A DNA stretch of 64,000 bases from Verrucomicrobiota bacterium (GTDB taxonomy: Bacteria > Verrucomicrobiota > Verrucomicrobiia > Verrucomicrobiales > Akkermansiaceae). Below are positions 25,146-34,221 of the stretch, piece after piece; the stretch's first letter is position 1, and each line of letters begins with the position of its first letter. Below the pieces are notes generated by a model. That model worked only from the letters and a program-made list of their open reading frames with translations, was not told the DNA's origin and ran no database searches. Both the position numbers and the translations under genes were made by a program. The stretch is taken from contig JAPLUI010000487.1 in the NCBI GenBank assembly GCA_026397725.1, forward strand, positions 1 to 64,000, given 5' to 3'.

Positions 25146-27968
25146 TCATGGCTTTTGGTAAAGGAACATCACTTGGCCGGGGGTGTAGGACCAGGTGTCG
25201 TTGAGGTAGCCACCGTTCCCGAGGTATCCACCCCAGACGAGCATCTCGCTGCCGGTCCACAATGCGGTGTGGCCGGAACGGGCGAAGGGCACGTCAGTGG
25301 TACTCATCGCCGTCCAACTGTCGGTCGTTGGACTATAGCGCCCGCCGTCGTTGAACAAGCCGCTGCCCCATCCGCCATATCCGCCCCAGACGATCATTTC
25401 GCTGCCCGTCCACACCGCCGTGTGCGCGGTGCGTGCGGCGGGTGTGTTCGCCAGAGTGTTCGGAATCGCGGACCAGGTCCCGGCACCTGTCGGGTTGTAG
25501 CGGCCGCCGTCGTCGAACACGCTCAAGTTACTCCCTCCGCCCCAGACGATCATCTCGCTGCCCGTCCACACCGCCACGGGATTCTCGCGCATGGCGGGTG
25601 CGCCGGTGGTGGTGACCTCGGCCCAACGGTTGGCCGCCGGATTGTAGCGCCCGGCGTTGGGCGGATAGCTGCCGCCGTCGCCGTAGCCGCCCCAGACGAT
25701 CATCTCGCTGCCGGTCCACACCGCCGTGTGGGAGCCGCGCGGGGCTGGAGTGTCGGCAAGAGTGTTTGGAATTGCGGTCCAAGCCCCGGACCCCGCCGGA
25801 TTGTAACATCCGCCGTCGTTCAAACTGCCGCCGTTGTTCCACCCACCCCAGACAATCATCTCGTCGCCCGTCCACACCGCCGTGTGCCATTGGCGGGGGG
25901 CGGGCGCGCCGGTGGCGGTGACAACGGTCCAACTGTCGGTCGCCGGGGAATAACAGCCCCCGTCGTTCAAATAGCCGCTCGCGCCAGCGCCGCCCCAGAC
26001 GATCATCCCGGTGCCGGCCCACACCGCCGTGTGAAGGAAGCGCGCACCGGGTGCGTCGGCAGTGGCGACTGCCGTCCAGGTATTGGTCGCCGGATTGTAG
26101 CGGCCGCCATCGTTCAAATAGCTGCCGCCGCTGCCGTAGCCGCCCCAGACGATCATTTCGCTGCCGGTCCAGACTGCCGTATGCGTACTCCGCTTGGTGG
26201 GTGCGCGGCTGACCTCGATCACTGTCCAAGTGTTGGCCGCCGGGTCATAACGACCGCCGTCATTGAGGTAATTGCTGCCTCCGCCATTTTTCCATCCACC
26301 CCAGACGATCATCTCGCTGCCGGTCCAGACCGCCGTGTGAAGGTTGCGTGCGGCCGGCCCACCGGCGGCGGTGACCGCCGCCCAGGTGTTGGACGTCGGA
26401 TTGTAGCGCCCGCCGCTACTGCTGCCCCACACGATCATCGCGCCACCGGTCCACACCGCCGTGTGATACTCGCCCGCAAAGGGTGCGCCTGGGGTAGCGA
26501 CCGCCGTCCACGAATCAGTCGCAGGATTGTAGCGACCGCCATCGAAGAACAAGGTGCCCATCGAGCCGCCCCAGACTATCATCTCGCTGCCTGTCCAAAC
26601 CGCCGTGTGATGTTCGCGGGCGGAGGGCGCTCCGGTGGTGGTGACTGCCGCCCAACTGTTGGATACCGGATTATAGCGCCCGCCGTCGTTCAAACCCGCG
26701 CTGCCGTTCCAGCCACCCCAGACGATCATCTCGCTGCCGGTCCAGACCGCCGCGTGATCCGAGCGAACGCCGGGGGCGCCAGCAGTCGTCATCGTTGCCC
26801 AAGTGTCGGTCGCAGGATCGTAACGCCCGCCGTCGGCGAGATAGCCGGCGCCACCGAATCCCCCCCAGACGACCATTTCGCTACCAGTCCACACTGCGGT
26901 ATGATGGAAGCGTCCCGCAGGAGCCCCGTTGGTCGCCACCCTCGTCCAATTGTTGGACGCCGGGTGGTAGCGGGCGCCCGCGTTGGAAACGCCGACTTGG
27001 ACTTGCCCGCCCCAGACGATCATCTCGGAACCGGTCCACACCGCCGTGTGAATGTAACGCGCGGCGGGGGCGTCGGTAGTGGGCAACCCCGTCCAACTGT
27101 TGGCTGCCGGGTTGTAGCGACCGCCGTCGCCAAGGACGCCACCGCCGCCGTAGCCGCCCCAGACGATCATCTCGGAACCCGTCCACACCGCCGTGTGATA
27201 GAAGCGCACAGCGGGAGGCGTGCCATTGAAGCGCTCCTGCCAGTGGTCACTCAGGACGGTGGTCCCGATCTTCACATAGCCGGCGTTGACCAAGTCCGCG
27301 TTGTCGCTCGCGGAGAGGATGATTCCGCCTGCGGCCACGCCGGCCTGGCCGTCGGCGTTGAGGTTGGCGGTCGCCGCACCGGCGGCGAGCTGGGTGCTCG
27401 TGACTGCGGCGGGGCTGAGGTGGGTGGTTTGGACCGCGTTGGCAGCCAAGTGCGTGCCGGCCACCGCACCGGCGGCGAGCTGGGTCGCGCCCACCGCACC
27501 ATTGGCGAACTTGGCGCTGGTGATCGCGCCGTCGCGAACTTCCTCGGCCGTCATCGCGTAGCCCGCCGCCGCGATGCGTTGGTCCGGCGTGAGCTGTTGC
27601 CAGCCATGGCTGCCGTCGTTGAACCAGACGCTCAGACGCAGGTCGGGGTGGCTGAACACGCTTGGCGGAATGGCGGTCATGTTGGTGAGGGTGGGGTCGC
27701 CTAACAACACCGAGTAGAGGCCGTTGGTTACCGTGAGCCTAACGGCGCTGGCGGGCGGGCTGCCGCCGCTGCTGGTGCCGTCGTTGCTCCAATAGCTCAC
27801 GGTGCCGGCTTCGCCGACCAGCGCGAACTTGAACTGGCCGAGGCCGTTGAAATTCGTACCGCCGACGGCGATGCGGCCCTGGTAGTTGATGAGCTGCGGC
27901 ACCTGCGCGGGCAGGCTGCCGGCGAGCAAGGCGATGCCCGCGAAGGTGGCGAGGATGAAGGTTTTCAT
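25146..27968 (-). CDS. Secreted Kelch-propeller protein, 14 blades
   Basis: Exported protein of 940 aa. A signal peptide covers ~1-20. The N-terminal domain (~22-150) is of the type VPQLINYQGRIAVGG. A ~10-residue-period shaft follows (NGAVGATQLAAGAVAGTHLA), like tail-fibre or adhesin stalks. Then come fourteen Kelch-like repeats of ~48 aa with the core HTAVWTGSEMIVWGG, ending in DTWSYTPGQVMFLYQKP. Fourteen repeats would form two seven-bladed propellers. No catalytic domain is seen; glycan or protein binding at the surface is likely. The DNA repeats are highly similar to those of the two neighbouring Kelch genes. Confidence 0.85.
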   Translation of the reverse strand: MKTFILATFAGIALLAGSLPAQVPQLINYQGRIAVGGTNFNGLGQFKFALVGEAGTVSYWSNDGTSSGGSPPASAVRLTVTNGLYSVLLGDPTLTNMTAIPPSVFSHPDLRLSVWFNDGSHGWQQLTPDQRIAAAGYAMTAEEVRDGAITSAKFANGAVGATQLAAGAVAGTHLAANAVQTTHLSPAAVTSTQLAAGAATANLNADGQAGVAAGGIILSASDNADLVNAGYVKIGTTVLSDHWQERFNGTPPAVRFYHTAVWTGSEMIVWGGYGGGGVLGDGGRYNPAANSWTGLPTTDAPAARYIHTAVWTGSEMIVWGGQVQVGVSNAGARYHPASNNWTRVATNGAPAGRFHHTAVWTGSEMVVWGGFGGAGYLADGGRYDPATDTWATMTTAGAPGVRSDHAAVWTGSEMIVWGGWNGSAGLNDGGRYNPVSNSWAAVTTTGAPSAREHHTAVWTGSEMIVWGGSMGTLFFDGGRYNPATDSWTAVATPGAPFAGEYHTAVWTGGAMIVWGSSSGGRYNPTSNTWAAVTAAGGPAARNLHTAVWTGSEMIVWGGWKNGGGSNYLNDGGRYDPAANTWTVIEVSRAPTKRSTHTAVWTGSEMIVWGGYGSGGSYLNDGGRYNPATNTWTAVATADAPGARFLHTAVWAGTGMIVWGGAGASGYLNDGGCYSPATDSWTVVTATGAPAPRQWHTAVWTGDEMIVWGGWNNGGSLNDGGCYNPAGSGAWTAIPNTLADTPAPRGSHTAVWTGSEMIVWGGYGDGGSYPPNAGRYNPAANRWAEVTTTGAPAMRENPVAVWTGSEMIVWGGGSNLSVFDDGGRYNPTGAGTWSAIPNTLANTPAARTAHTAVWTGSEMIVWGGYGGWGSGLFNDGGRYSPTTDSWTAMSTTDVPFARSGHTALWTGSEMLVWGGYLGNGGYLNDTWSYTPGQVMFLYQKP

Positions 27969-27979
27969 GGCATGATAGT

Positions 27980-27993
27980 GCCGCTTTCGCGGC
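27980..27993 (-). promoter_or_regulatory. GNRA-capped hairpin between Kelch genes (copy 1)
   Basis: On the transcribed strand, GCCGC-GAAA-GCGGC lies 2 nt after the stop of the middle Kelch gene and 11 nt before the next ATG. It matches copy 2 at 29807 with a covarying base pair, which supports RNA structure. Likely roles are mRNA processing or coupling. Confidence 0.6.
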
Positions 27994-27995
27994 GG

Positions 27996-29795
27996 TCAGG
28001 GCTTCTGATAGAGAACCATCACTTTGCCGGGGGTGTAGGACCAGGTGTCGTTGAGGTAGCCGGCGTCGCCTCGTCCGCCCCAGACGATCATCTCGCTGCC
28101 GGCCCACACCGCCGTGTGATCGGTTCGTGCGGCGGGGGCTCCGGAAGTGGTCACCGCCGTCCACCTGTCGGATGACGGATCGAAGCCGCCGCCGTCGTTA
28201 AGGAGGCCGCCTTGGACCGCGCCCCCCCAGACGATCATCTCGCTGCCGGTCCACACCGCCGTGTGATCAGCACGCGCGGCCGGTGCTCCGGTGGTGTTGA
28301 CCGCAGCCCAAGTTCCGGCGCCCGCCGGATTGTAGCGGCCGCCGTCGTCAAGGATGCCGGGGCTGGTGCCTACGCCACCCCAGACGATCATTTCGCTGCC
28401 GGTCCATACCGCAGTGTGATGGCTGCGTCCGCCGGGAGTATTCGCCAGCGTGTTCGGAATCGCTGTCCAGGCTCCCGCACCCGCCGGATCGTAACGGCCG
28501 CCGTCATTGAAACTGCTGCTGCCATCCCGGCCACCCCAGACGATCATTTCACTGCCGGTCCATACCGCCGTGTGTCCCGTCCGTACGGACGGTGAGCCGG
28601 TGGTGGCGACCGCCGACCAACGGTTGGCGGTCGGATCGTAACGCCCACCGTCGTTCAAATAGTTCAAATAACCGCTGTTGCCCACTCCGCCCCAGACGAT
28701 CATTTCGCGACCCGTCCACACCGCCGTGTGGTATTGGCGTTCGGCGGGCGTACCGGTGGTGGCGACCGCCGTCCAACAGTTGGCCGCAGGATCGTAACGA
28801 GCACCATCGTTCAAACAACCGCTGCCGCTCCAACCGCCCCAGACGATCATCTCGCTGCCGGTCCATACCGCCGTGTGCCAAGCACGCACGGTCGGCGCGT
28901 CCCTGGCGGCGAGGGCCGTCCAGGTGTTGGACGCCGGATTGTACCGCTTGCCGCCGTTCAAATAACCGCTGCCGTTCCAACCACCCCAGACGATCATTTC
29001 GCTGCCCGTCCACACCGCCGTGTGAAGATTGCGCGGGGCGGGAGGTGTGGCGTTGAGTTGCTCCTGCCAGTGGTCGCCCAGGACGGTGGTGCCGATCTTC
29101 ACATAGCCGGCGTTGACCAAGGTGGCGTTGTCGCTTGCCGAGAGGATCACTCCGCCGGCGGCCACGCCGGCCTGGCCGCTGGCGTTGAGGTTGGCGGTCG
29201 CCGCACCGGCGGCGAGCTGGGTACCGGCGACCGCACCGGGGCTGAAGTGGGTGGTCTGGACCGCGTCGGCACCCAACTGCAAGCTGCCCACTGCGCCGGC
29301 GGCGAGCTGGGCCGCGCCCACCGCGCCATTGGCGAACTTGGCGCTGGTGATCGCACCGTCGCGGACTTCCCCGGCCATCATCGCGTAACCCGCCGCCGCG
29401 ATCCGTTGGTCGGGCGTGAGTTGTTGCCAGCCGTGGCTGCCATCGTTGAACCAGACGCTCAGGCGCACGTCGGGGTGGCCGAACACGCTCGGCGGAATGG
29501 CGGTCATGTTGGTGAGGGCGGGGTCGCCTAACAACACCGAGTAGAGGCCGTTGGTAACCGTGAGCCTGACGGCGCTGGCAGGCGGGCCGCCGCCGGTAGC
29601 GGTGCCGTCGTTGCTCCAGTAGGTCGCGGTGCCGGCCCCGCCGACCAGCGCGAACTTGAACTGGCCCAGGCCGTGGAAATTCGTGCTGCCAACCGCGATG
29701 CGGCCCTGGTAGTTGATGAGTTGCGGCACCTGCGCGGGCAGGCTGCCGGCGAGCAGGGCGATGCCCGCTACCGTGGTGAGGATGAAGGTTTTCAT
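27996..29795 (-). CDS. Secreted Kelch-propeller protein, 7 blades
   Basis: Exported protein of 599 aa with the same signal peptide, N-terminal domain and stalk (NGAVGAAQLAAGAVGSLQLG) as its neighbours, but only seven Kelch repeats (HTAVWTGSEMIVWGG), enough for one closed propeller. It ends DTWSYTPGKVMVLYQKP. 27-nt spacers containing GNRA-capped hairpins separate it from both flanking Kelch genes. Compared with the 940-aa protein the array is half as long, consistent with unequal crossing-over by whole propellers. Confidence 0.85.
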   Translation of the reverse strand: MKTFILTTVAGIALLAGSLPAQVPQLINYQGRIAVGSTNFHGLGQFKFALVGGAGTATYWSNDGTATGGGPPASAVRLTVTNGLYSVLLGDPALTNMTAIPPSVFGHPDVRLSVWFNDGSHGWQQLTPDQRIAAAGYAMMAGEVRDGAITSAKFANGAVGAAQLAAGAVGSLQLGADAVQTTHFSPGAVAGTQLAAGAATANLNASGQAGVAAGGVILSASDNATLVNAGYVKIGTTVLGDHWQEQLNATPPAPRNLHTAVWTGSEMIVWGGWNGSGYLNGGKRYNPASNTWTALAARDAPTVRAWHTAVWTGSEMIVWGGWSGSGCLNDGARYDPAANCWTAVATTGTPAERQYHTAVWTGREMIVWGGVGNSGYLNYLNDGGRYDPTANRWSAVATTGSPSVRTGHTAVWTGSEMIVWGGRDGSSSFNDGGRYDPAGAGAWTAIPNTLANTPGGRSHHTAVWTGSEMIVWGGVGTSPGILDDGGRYNPAGAGTWAAVNTTGAPAARADHTAVWTGSEMIVWGGAVQGGLLNDGGGFDPSSDRWTAVTTSGAPAARTDHTAVWAGSEMIVWGGRGDAGYLNDTWSYTPGKVMVLYQKP

Positions 29796-29806
29796 GGCAT
29801 GACGGT

Positions 29807-29820
29807 GCTGCTTCCGCAGC
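29807..29820 (-). promoter_or_regulatory. GNRA-capped hairpin between Kelch genes (copy 2)
   Basis: On the transcribed strand, GCTGC-GGAA-GCAGC lies 2 nt after the stop of the third Kelch gene. Compared with copy 1, the central C-G pair has become U-A and the loop changed from GAAA to GGAA; both loops are GNRA. Confidence 0.6.
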
Positions 29821-29822
29821 GG

Positions 29823-30818
29823 TCAGGGTTTCTGATAGAGGAACATCACTTTGCCGGGAGTGTAGGACCAGGTGTCGTCGAGGCAGCCGGCGTCGCCTTG
29901 TCCGCCCCAAACGAGCATCTCGGTGCTGGTCCACACCGCCGTGTGCCCGTAACGTGCGGCGGGGGCGGCGGCAATGGTGACCGCCGCCCAGGTGTTGGAC
30001 GATGGACTGTAACGGCCGCCGTCGTTCAACCAGCCGCTGCCCACTCCGCCCCACACGAGCATCTCGGAACCGGTCCACACTGCGGTGTGAAGATAACGCG
30101 CGGCGGGTGCGCCGGCGGTGGGCAGCGTTGTCCAAGTGTCGGTTGCCGGATTGTAGCGCCCGCTGTCTTGAGAAGTAACGCCGTAGTCGCTTACTCCGCC
30201 CCAAACAATCATATCGCTGCCGGTCCATACCGCAGTGTGAGTGGTGCGTGGGCTGGGAGTGTTCGCCAGCGTGTTTGGAATTGCCGTCCAACTCCCGGTG
30301 CCGGACGGGTTGTAACGCCCGCCGTCGTTCAACCCCCCGCCGCCCATTCCGCCCCAGACGATCATCTCGCTCCCGGTCCACACCGCCGTGTGGTCAAAGC
30401 GCGCGGCGGGAGTGTTCGCCAGCGTGTCCGGGATCGCGATCCAAGTCCCGGCACCCGCCGGATTGTAGCGCCCGCCGCCGTCAGCAGGAGTGCCGACGTC
30501 ACCGCCGCCGCCCCAGACGATCATCTCGCTGCCGGTCCACACCGCGGTGTGAAGACGGCGTGCTGCGGGCGCACCGGCCGTGGCGACCGCCGTCCAACTA
30601 TTGGCCGCCGGATTGTAACCCGCGCCATCGTTGAAATATACGCTGCCATCCCAGCCGCCCCAGACGATCATCTCGCTGCCCGTCCAAACCGCCGTGTACT
30701 CTCTGCGCACGGCGGGGGCACCGTTGTCCGGCAGTGCCGTCCAACGGTTAGACGCCGGATGGTACCGCTTGCCGTCGTTCAACCAAGTGCCGATGCTATC
30801 GGCCCCCCCCCCAGACAA
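29823..30818 (-). CDS. Kelch-propeller protein, 3' part after frameshift (blades 9-14)
   Basis: 331-codon frame holding six Kelch repeats (YTAVWTGSEMIVWGGWDGSV and following) and the family C-terminus DTWSYTPGKVMFLYQKP. It has no signal peptide and no stalk, and its first codons lie in a C10 tract. It is the second half of the gene at 30796-32703; nine or twelve C instead of ten would join them into a protein of about 958 aa with fourteen blades, the same count as the 940-aa paralogue. Confidence 0.85.
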   Translation of the reverse strand: MSGGGADSIGTWLNDGKRYHPASNRWTALPDNGAPAVRREYTAVWTGSEMIVWGGWDGSVYFNDGAGYNPAANSWTAVATAGAPAARRLHTAVWTGSEMIVWGGGGDVGTPADGGGRYNPAGAGTWIAIPDTLANTPAARFDHTAVWTGSEMIVWGGMGGGGLNDGGRYNPSGTGSWTAIPNTLANTPSPRTTHTAVWTGSDMIVWGGVSDYGVTSQDSGRYNPATDTWTTLPTAGAPAARYLHTAVWTGSEMLVWGGVGSGWLNDGGRYSPSSNTWAAVTIAAAPAARYGHTAVWTSTEMLVWGGQGDAGCLDDTWSYTPGKVMFLYQKP

Positions 30819-32703
30819 TCATTTCGCTGCCCGTCCACACCGCCGTGTGGTGAATACGCTTGGTGGGTGCGCGGCTGGCTTCGATCGCCGTCCAGGTGTT
30901 GGCCGCAGGGTTGTAGCGGCTGGCGGTGTAAAGGGCGGCCGTGCCGTCGTAGCCGCCGCAGACGATCATCTCGCCGCCGGTCCACACCGCCGAGTGGTAC
31001 ACGCGTGCGTCCGGCGCACCAGTGGTGGCAAGCGCCGACCAGGTGTTGGCCGTCGGATTGTAGCGGCCGCCGTCGTTGAAATAGCCGCCGTCGCCGAAGC
31101 CGCCCCAGACGAGCATCTCGGAACCGGTCCACACCGCCGTGTGTTTCTCGCGCCCGCGGGGCACGCCGGTGGTGGTGACCGCCGTCCAACTGTTGGAGGC
31201 GGGATGGTAGCGGCTCCCGTCGTTCAGATAGCCGCTCTCGCCGTTGCCGCCCCAGACTACCATCTCGGTGCCGGTCCACACTGCCGTGTGATGATCGCGG
31301 GCGGCGGGCGCGCCGGTGGTGGCCAGCGCCGTCCAGGTGCTGGTCGTCGGGTGGTAGCGACCGCCGTCGTTCCAATCGGTGCTGCCATCCCAGCCGCCCC
31401 AGACGATCATCTCGCTGCCAGTCCAAACCGCCGTGTGGAAGAACCGGCCGCCGGGCGCGTCGGTCGTGGTCACCCTCGCCCAGGTGTTGGAGGTCGGATT
31501 ATAGCGGCCGCCGTCGTCAAGCACGCCGACGCTGCCCCAGCCGCCCCAGACGACCATTTCGGAGCCGGTCCACACCGCGGTGTGATAGAAACGGGCGGCG
31601 GGTGCGGCGGCGGCCGGTAGCGCCGTCCAAGTGTTGGACGCCGGGTCGTAACGGCCGCCATCGTCTGAGATGCCGCCTTGGATCTGGCCACCCCAGACGA
31701 TCATCTCGGTGCCGGTCCAAACCGCGGTGTGAACATATCGCGCGGCGGGTGCCCCGGCGGTGGGCAGCGCCGTCCAACGGTTGGCTGCCGGATCGTAGCG
31801 ACCGTCGTCGTTGAGGTAGTCGGTGCCGTCAAAGCCGCCCCAAATGATCATTTCGCTGCCCGTCCACACCGCCGAGTGGTAGTAGCGTGCGGTGGGTCCG
31901 GAACTGCTGACGCGTGGTTGCCAGTTGTCGCTCAGGACGGTCGTGCCGATCTTCACATAGCCGGCGTTGAGCAAGGCCGAGTTCTCGGTGGCGGACAGGA
32001 TCACGCCGCCGGCGGCCACGCCGGCCTGGCCGCCGGCGTTGAGGTTGGCGACCGCCGCGCCGGCGGCGAGTTGGGTGCCCGTGACCGCACCGGCGCTGAT
32101 GTTGGCGGTCTGGACCGCGTTGGCAGCCAACTGCGTGCTGCCCACCGCGCCGGCGGCGAGCTGCGTAGCGCCCACCGCGCCGTTGGCGATCTTGGCGCTG
32201 GTGATGGCACCGTCGCGGACGCCCTCGGCCAGCATTGCGTAGCCCACCGCCGCGATCCGCTGGTCGGGCGAGAGGAGCTGCCAGCCGTGGCTGCTGTCGT
32301 TGAACCAGACGCGCAAGCGCACGTCGGAGTGCTCGAACACGCTCGGCGGGAGCGGGGTCATGTTGGTGAGCGTGGGGTCGCCTAACAAAACCGAGTAGAG
32401 GCCGTTGGTCACCGTGAGCCTGACGGCGCTGGCGGGTTGGCTGCCGCCGCTGCTGGTGCCGTCGTTGCTCCAGTAGGTGACGGTGCCGGCCTCGCCGACC
32501 AGCGCGAACTTGAACTGGCCGAGGCCATTGAAGTTGACGCCGCCGACGACGACGCGGCCTTGGTAATTGACGAGCCGGGGCACCTGGGCATGGCTGCCGA
32601 GGGCAGTGGCGAGGAGGATCGCGATGGTCAGGATGGCAGACCATGCGGGGCGGATGGATGCGCCCGAGGTGGCGCACGGAACTTGCGGAGTGTGCGTGTT
32701 CAT
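30796..32703 (-). CDS. Kelch-propeller protein, 5' part before frameshift (blades 1-8)
   Basis: 635 aa with an N-terminus unlike its two paralogues (longer signal region, AWSAILTIAILLATALGSHA), then the shared domain VPRLVNYQGRVVVGG, the stalk (NGAVGATQLAAGAVGSTQLA) and eight Kelch repeats. The frame ends directly after MIVWGGG in a G10 run on the coding strand (30803-30812). Eight blades cannot close two propellers, so the product as sequenced is probably truncated or phase-off. The start context is homologous to that of the 1644-aa gene at 25039. Confidence 0.85.
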   Translation of the reverse strand: MNTHTPQVPCATSGASIRPAWSAILTIAILLATALGSHAQVPRLVNYQGRVVVGGVNFNGLGQFKFALVGEAGTVTYWSNDGTSSGGSQPASAVRLTVTNGLYSVLLGDPTLTNMTPLPPSVFEHSDVRLRVWFNDSSHGWQLLSPDQRIAAVGYAMLAEGVRDGAITSAKIANGAVGATQLAAGAVGSTQLAANAVQTANISAGAVTGTQLAAGAAVANLNAGGQAGVAAGGVILSATENSALLNAGYVKIGTTVLSDNWQPRVSSSGPTARYYHSAVWTGSEMIIWGGFDGTDYLNDDGRYDPAANRWTALPTAGAPAARYVHTAVWTGTEMIVWGGQIQGGISDDGGRYDPASNTWTALPAAAAPAARFYHTAVWTGSEMVVWGGWGSVGVLDDGGRYNPTSNTWARVTTTDAPGGRFFHTAVWTGSEMIVWGGWDGSTDWNDGGRYHPTTSTWTALATTGAPAARDHHTAVWTGTEMVVWGGNGESGYLNDGSRYHPASNSWTAVTTTGVPRGREKHTAVWTGSEMLVWGGFGDGGYFNDGGRYNPTANTWSALATTGAPDARVYHSAVWTGGEMIVCGGYDGTAALYTASRYNPAANTWTAIEASRAPTKRIHHTAVWTGSEMIVWGGGR

Positions 32704-32742
32704 GGTGTCTTCGTGGTTGCGGCGATGCGGTTGAAGAGGTTC

Positions 32743-33162
32743 TCAGGGTTTGGTGATCTCGAGGCGGTAGAATTTCCGGGCGGTGGTGGCGGCGGGATCG
32801 GTGACGGTGCGTTCGCTGCCGTTGTCCTGGACGATGCCACCGGCCAGCGGCTGCCAGATGATGCCGGTGCCGAGGCTCGGGGCGGACAGAACGGTGTAGG
32901 TGCGGGTGACAAAACGCGGGCCGAAGACCAGGTTTCTCTTGTTAGGGAAACCGGGCACCGGCTCGATGCGGAACAGGAAGCGCGACAGCGGGTTGTTAGG
33001 AAGCAGTCCGGCGGTGAACTCGAATTGGTTATTCTGGCCGTCGCCGTCGGGATCCTTGGCGGGTGCCGCGTCTGGGTTGTTCAGCCCGAAATACTGCACC
33101 TGCCAACTGTCGTCGATTCCGTCGCCGGCATAACTGCCGAAGTTGTCGGAGATGGTTTTCAT
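32743..33162 (-). CDS. Short protein with DxDxDG-type C-terminal tail, no signal peptide
   Basis: 139 aa. It starts 1 nt after the stop of the foldase-like gene (TAAC-ATG), so translation is coupled. The sequence (SWQVQYFGLNNPDAAPAKDP; DGDGQNNQFEFTAGLLPNNP; RKFYRLEITKP) is what normally forms the C-terminal ~140 residues of much larger verrucomicrobial secreted proteins. No export signal is present, so it may be a truncated tail or a helper peptide. I started it at 33162, not 33234, because the longer frame overlaps the upstream gene. Confidence 0.65.
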   Translation of the reverse strand: MKTISDNFGSYAGDGIDDSWQVQYFGLNNPDAAPAKDPDGDGQNNQFEFTAGLLPNNPLSRFLFRIEPVPGFPNKRNLVFGPRFVTRTYTVLSAPSLGTGIIWQPLAGGIVQDNGSERTVTDPAATTARKFYRLEITKP

Positions 33163-33163
33163 G

Positions 33164-34120
33164 TTAGTTTTCCGGTTGTTGGTTGAGCCATTCATCGTAA
33201 TTGCGTTTGGGCAGGGAAAGGGAGACCACGGCAAGCGTTTCGGGCGTGACAGCAGTGGCGGCGAAGACGACGAAACCGGCGGGCATCTCGATTACCGCGC
33301 TGACGTCGCCCGCCTGCTTGAGTTGGGCCGCCAACACCTTGCGCAATTCCGGGTCGAGGTCATCGAAATACAGATCCCGTCCGTCGGCTTCCGTGGCTGC
33401 GGGTGAGGCCAGGGGGTGGGCCACCTGGGCGGTGGCCTCCACCGAGTAGATGCCGCCGGTGGCGGTGGCCTTGGTGGGCGGTGGCGGACTCGCCGGCGCG
33501 GGCGGCGCGGCGGCGGTCGGGCGCGGACCGAGCTTCCAGGTGGTGGCATGGACCTCGCCGAAGGGCTTGAGGGCCTCCTGTTGCGCGGCGGTGCCCTGCG
33601 GTTTTGCCGCCAGGACGGCGCGGCGGGCGGCGTCCGCTTGGCGGCGCTGCGGGGCGTGCAAGGTGTCGTCGTTGTCAAACCGCACGCGCAGGGTGCGTTC
33701 GACCACGATGGGTCGGGCCATCGCCCGGGCGAAGCGGGCCGGGTCGTTGCCGAGCGCGGCTTTGATCTCGGCGAGCATTTCCGGGGCGCGGGTGGTCGCG
33801 TCGATCCGGGCGACCTCCGCGGCCACCATCGCGGGCGTGATCTCGACCTGATAGACCGCTTTGAGCACGGCTTCCTTGTGGGCATCGAGTTTCACCGCTT
33901 GCTCGATGAGTGTGGGCGGCATGGTTTCCGCAAACGGTTTTTTCGTGCCGCTGCGGTGTTCGTGATAGACGCGCTCGATGGCGGTGCGGTCGGCGGCGAG
34001 CAATGCCAAGTCCGCCGCCCCGGCGACGAGTGGCAGCATCAGCAGGGTGGTGCTGGCGGGCGCGGAGGCTGTGTTCCACAGGCCGCAAACCAGCGCGAGA
34101 CGAAGGATGGAACGGTTCAT
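33164..34120 (-). CDS. SurA/PpiC-like periplasmic foldase
   Basis: Exported protein of 318 aa. The signal peptide (MNRSILRLALVCGLW) is nearly identical to that of the PEP-CTERM protein at 48360. The helical first half (~35-200) resembles the SurA N-terminal chaperone region (TLIEQAVKLDAHKEAVLKAV; VRFDNDDTLHAP). The C-terminal part (DDLDPELRKVLAAQLKQAGD-VSAVIEMPAGFVVF) matches the end of a parvulin prolyl-isomerase domain. A Pro/Ala linker separates them. In an operon of very large exported repeat proteins, a dedicated chaperone makes sense. The parvulin core looks short, so isomerase activity is uncertain. Confidence 0.6.
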   Translation of the reverse strand: MNRSILRLALVCGLWNTASAPASTTLLMLPLVAGAADLALLAADRTAIERVYHEHRSGTKKPFAETMPPTLIEQAVKLDAHKEAVLKAVYQVEITPAMVAAEVARIDATTRAPEMLAEIKAALGNDPARFARAMARPIVVERTLRVRFDNDDTLHAPQRRQADAARRAVLAAKPQGTAAQQEALKPFGEVHATTWKLGPRPTAAAPPAPASPPPPTKATATGGIYSVEATAQVAHPLASPAATEADGRDLYFDDLDPELRKVLAAQLKQAGDVSAVIEMPAGFVVFAATAVTPETLAVVSLSLPKRNYDEWLNQQPEN

Positions 34121-34221
34121 GTGATTGTTAGGTTGGGGCGAGGAAGGTCATTCCCGGGGTGGTGCGCATGAGGGGAGGGGGCTGGGGTGAATGTTGAATG
34201 CTGGATGTTGGAAGGTCGGCT

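Noticed and set aside
24957-27704. 915-aa plus-strand ORF with regular repeats
   Set aside because: Antisense shadow of the Kelch array. Its regularity comes from the Kelch DNA repeats on the other strand, and it has no start context or domain.
29673-32385. Several long plus-strand ORFs opposite the Kelch genes
   Set aside because: Same cause as above; they mirror HTAVWTGSEMIVWGG in another frame.
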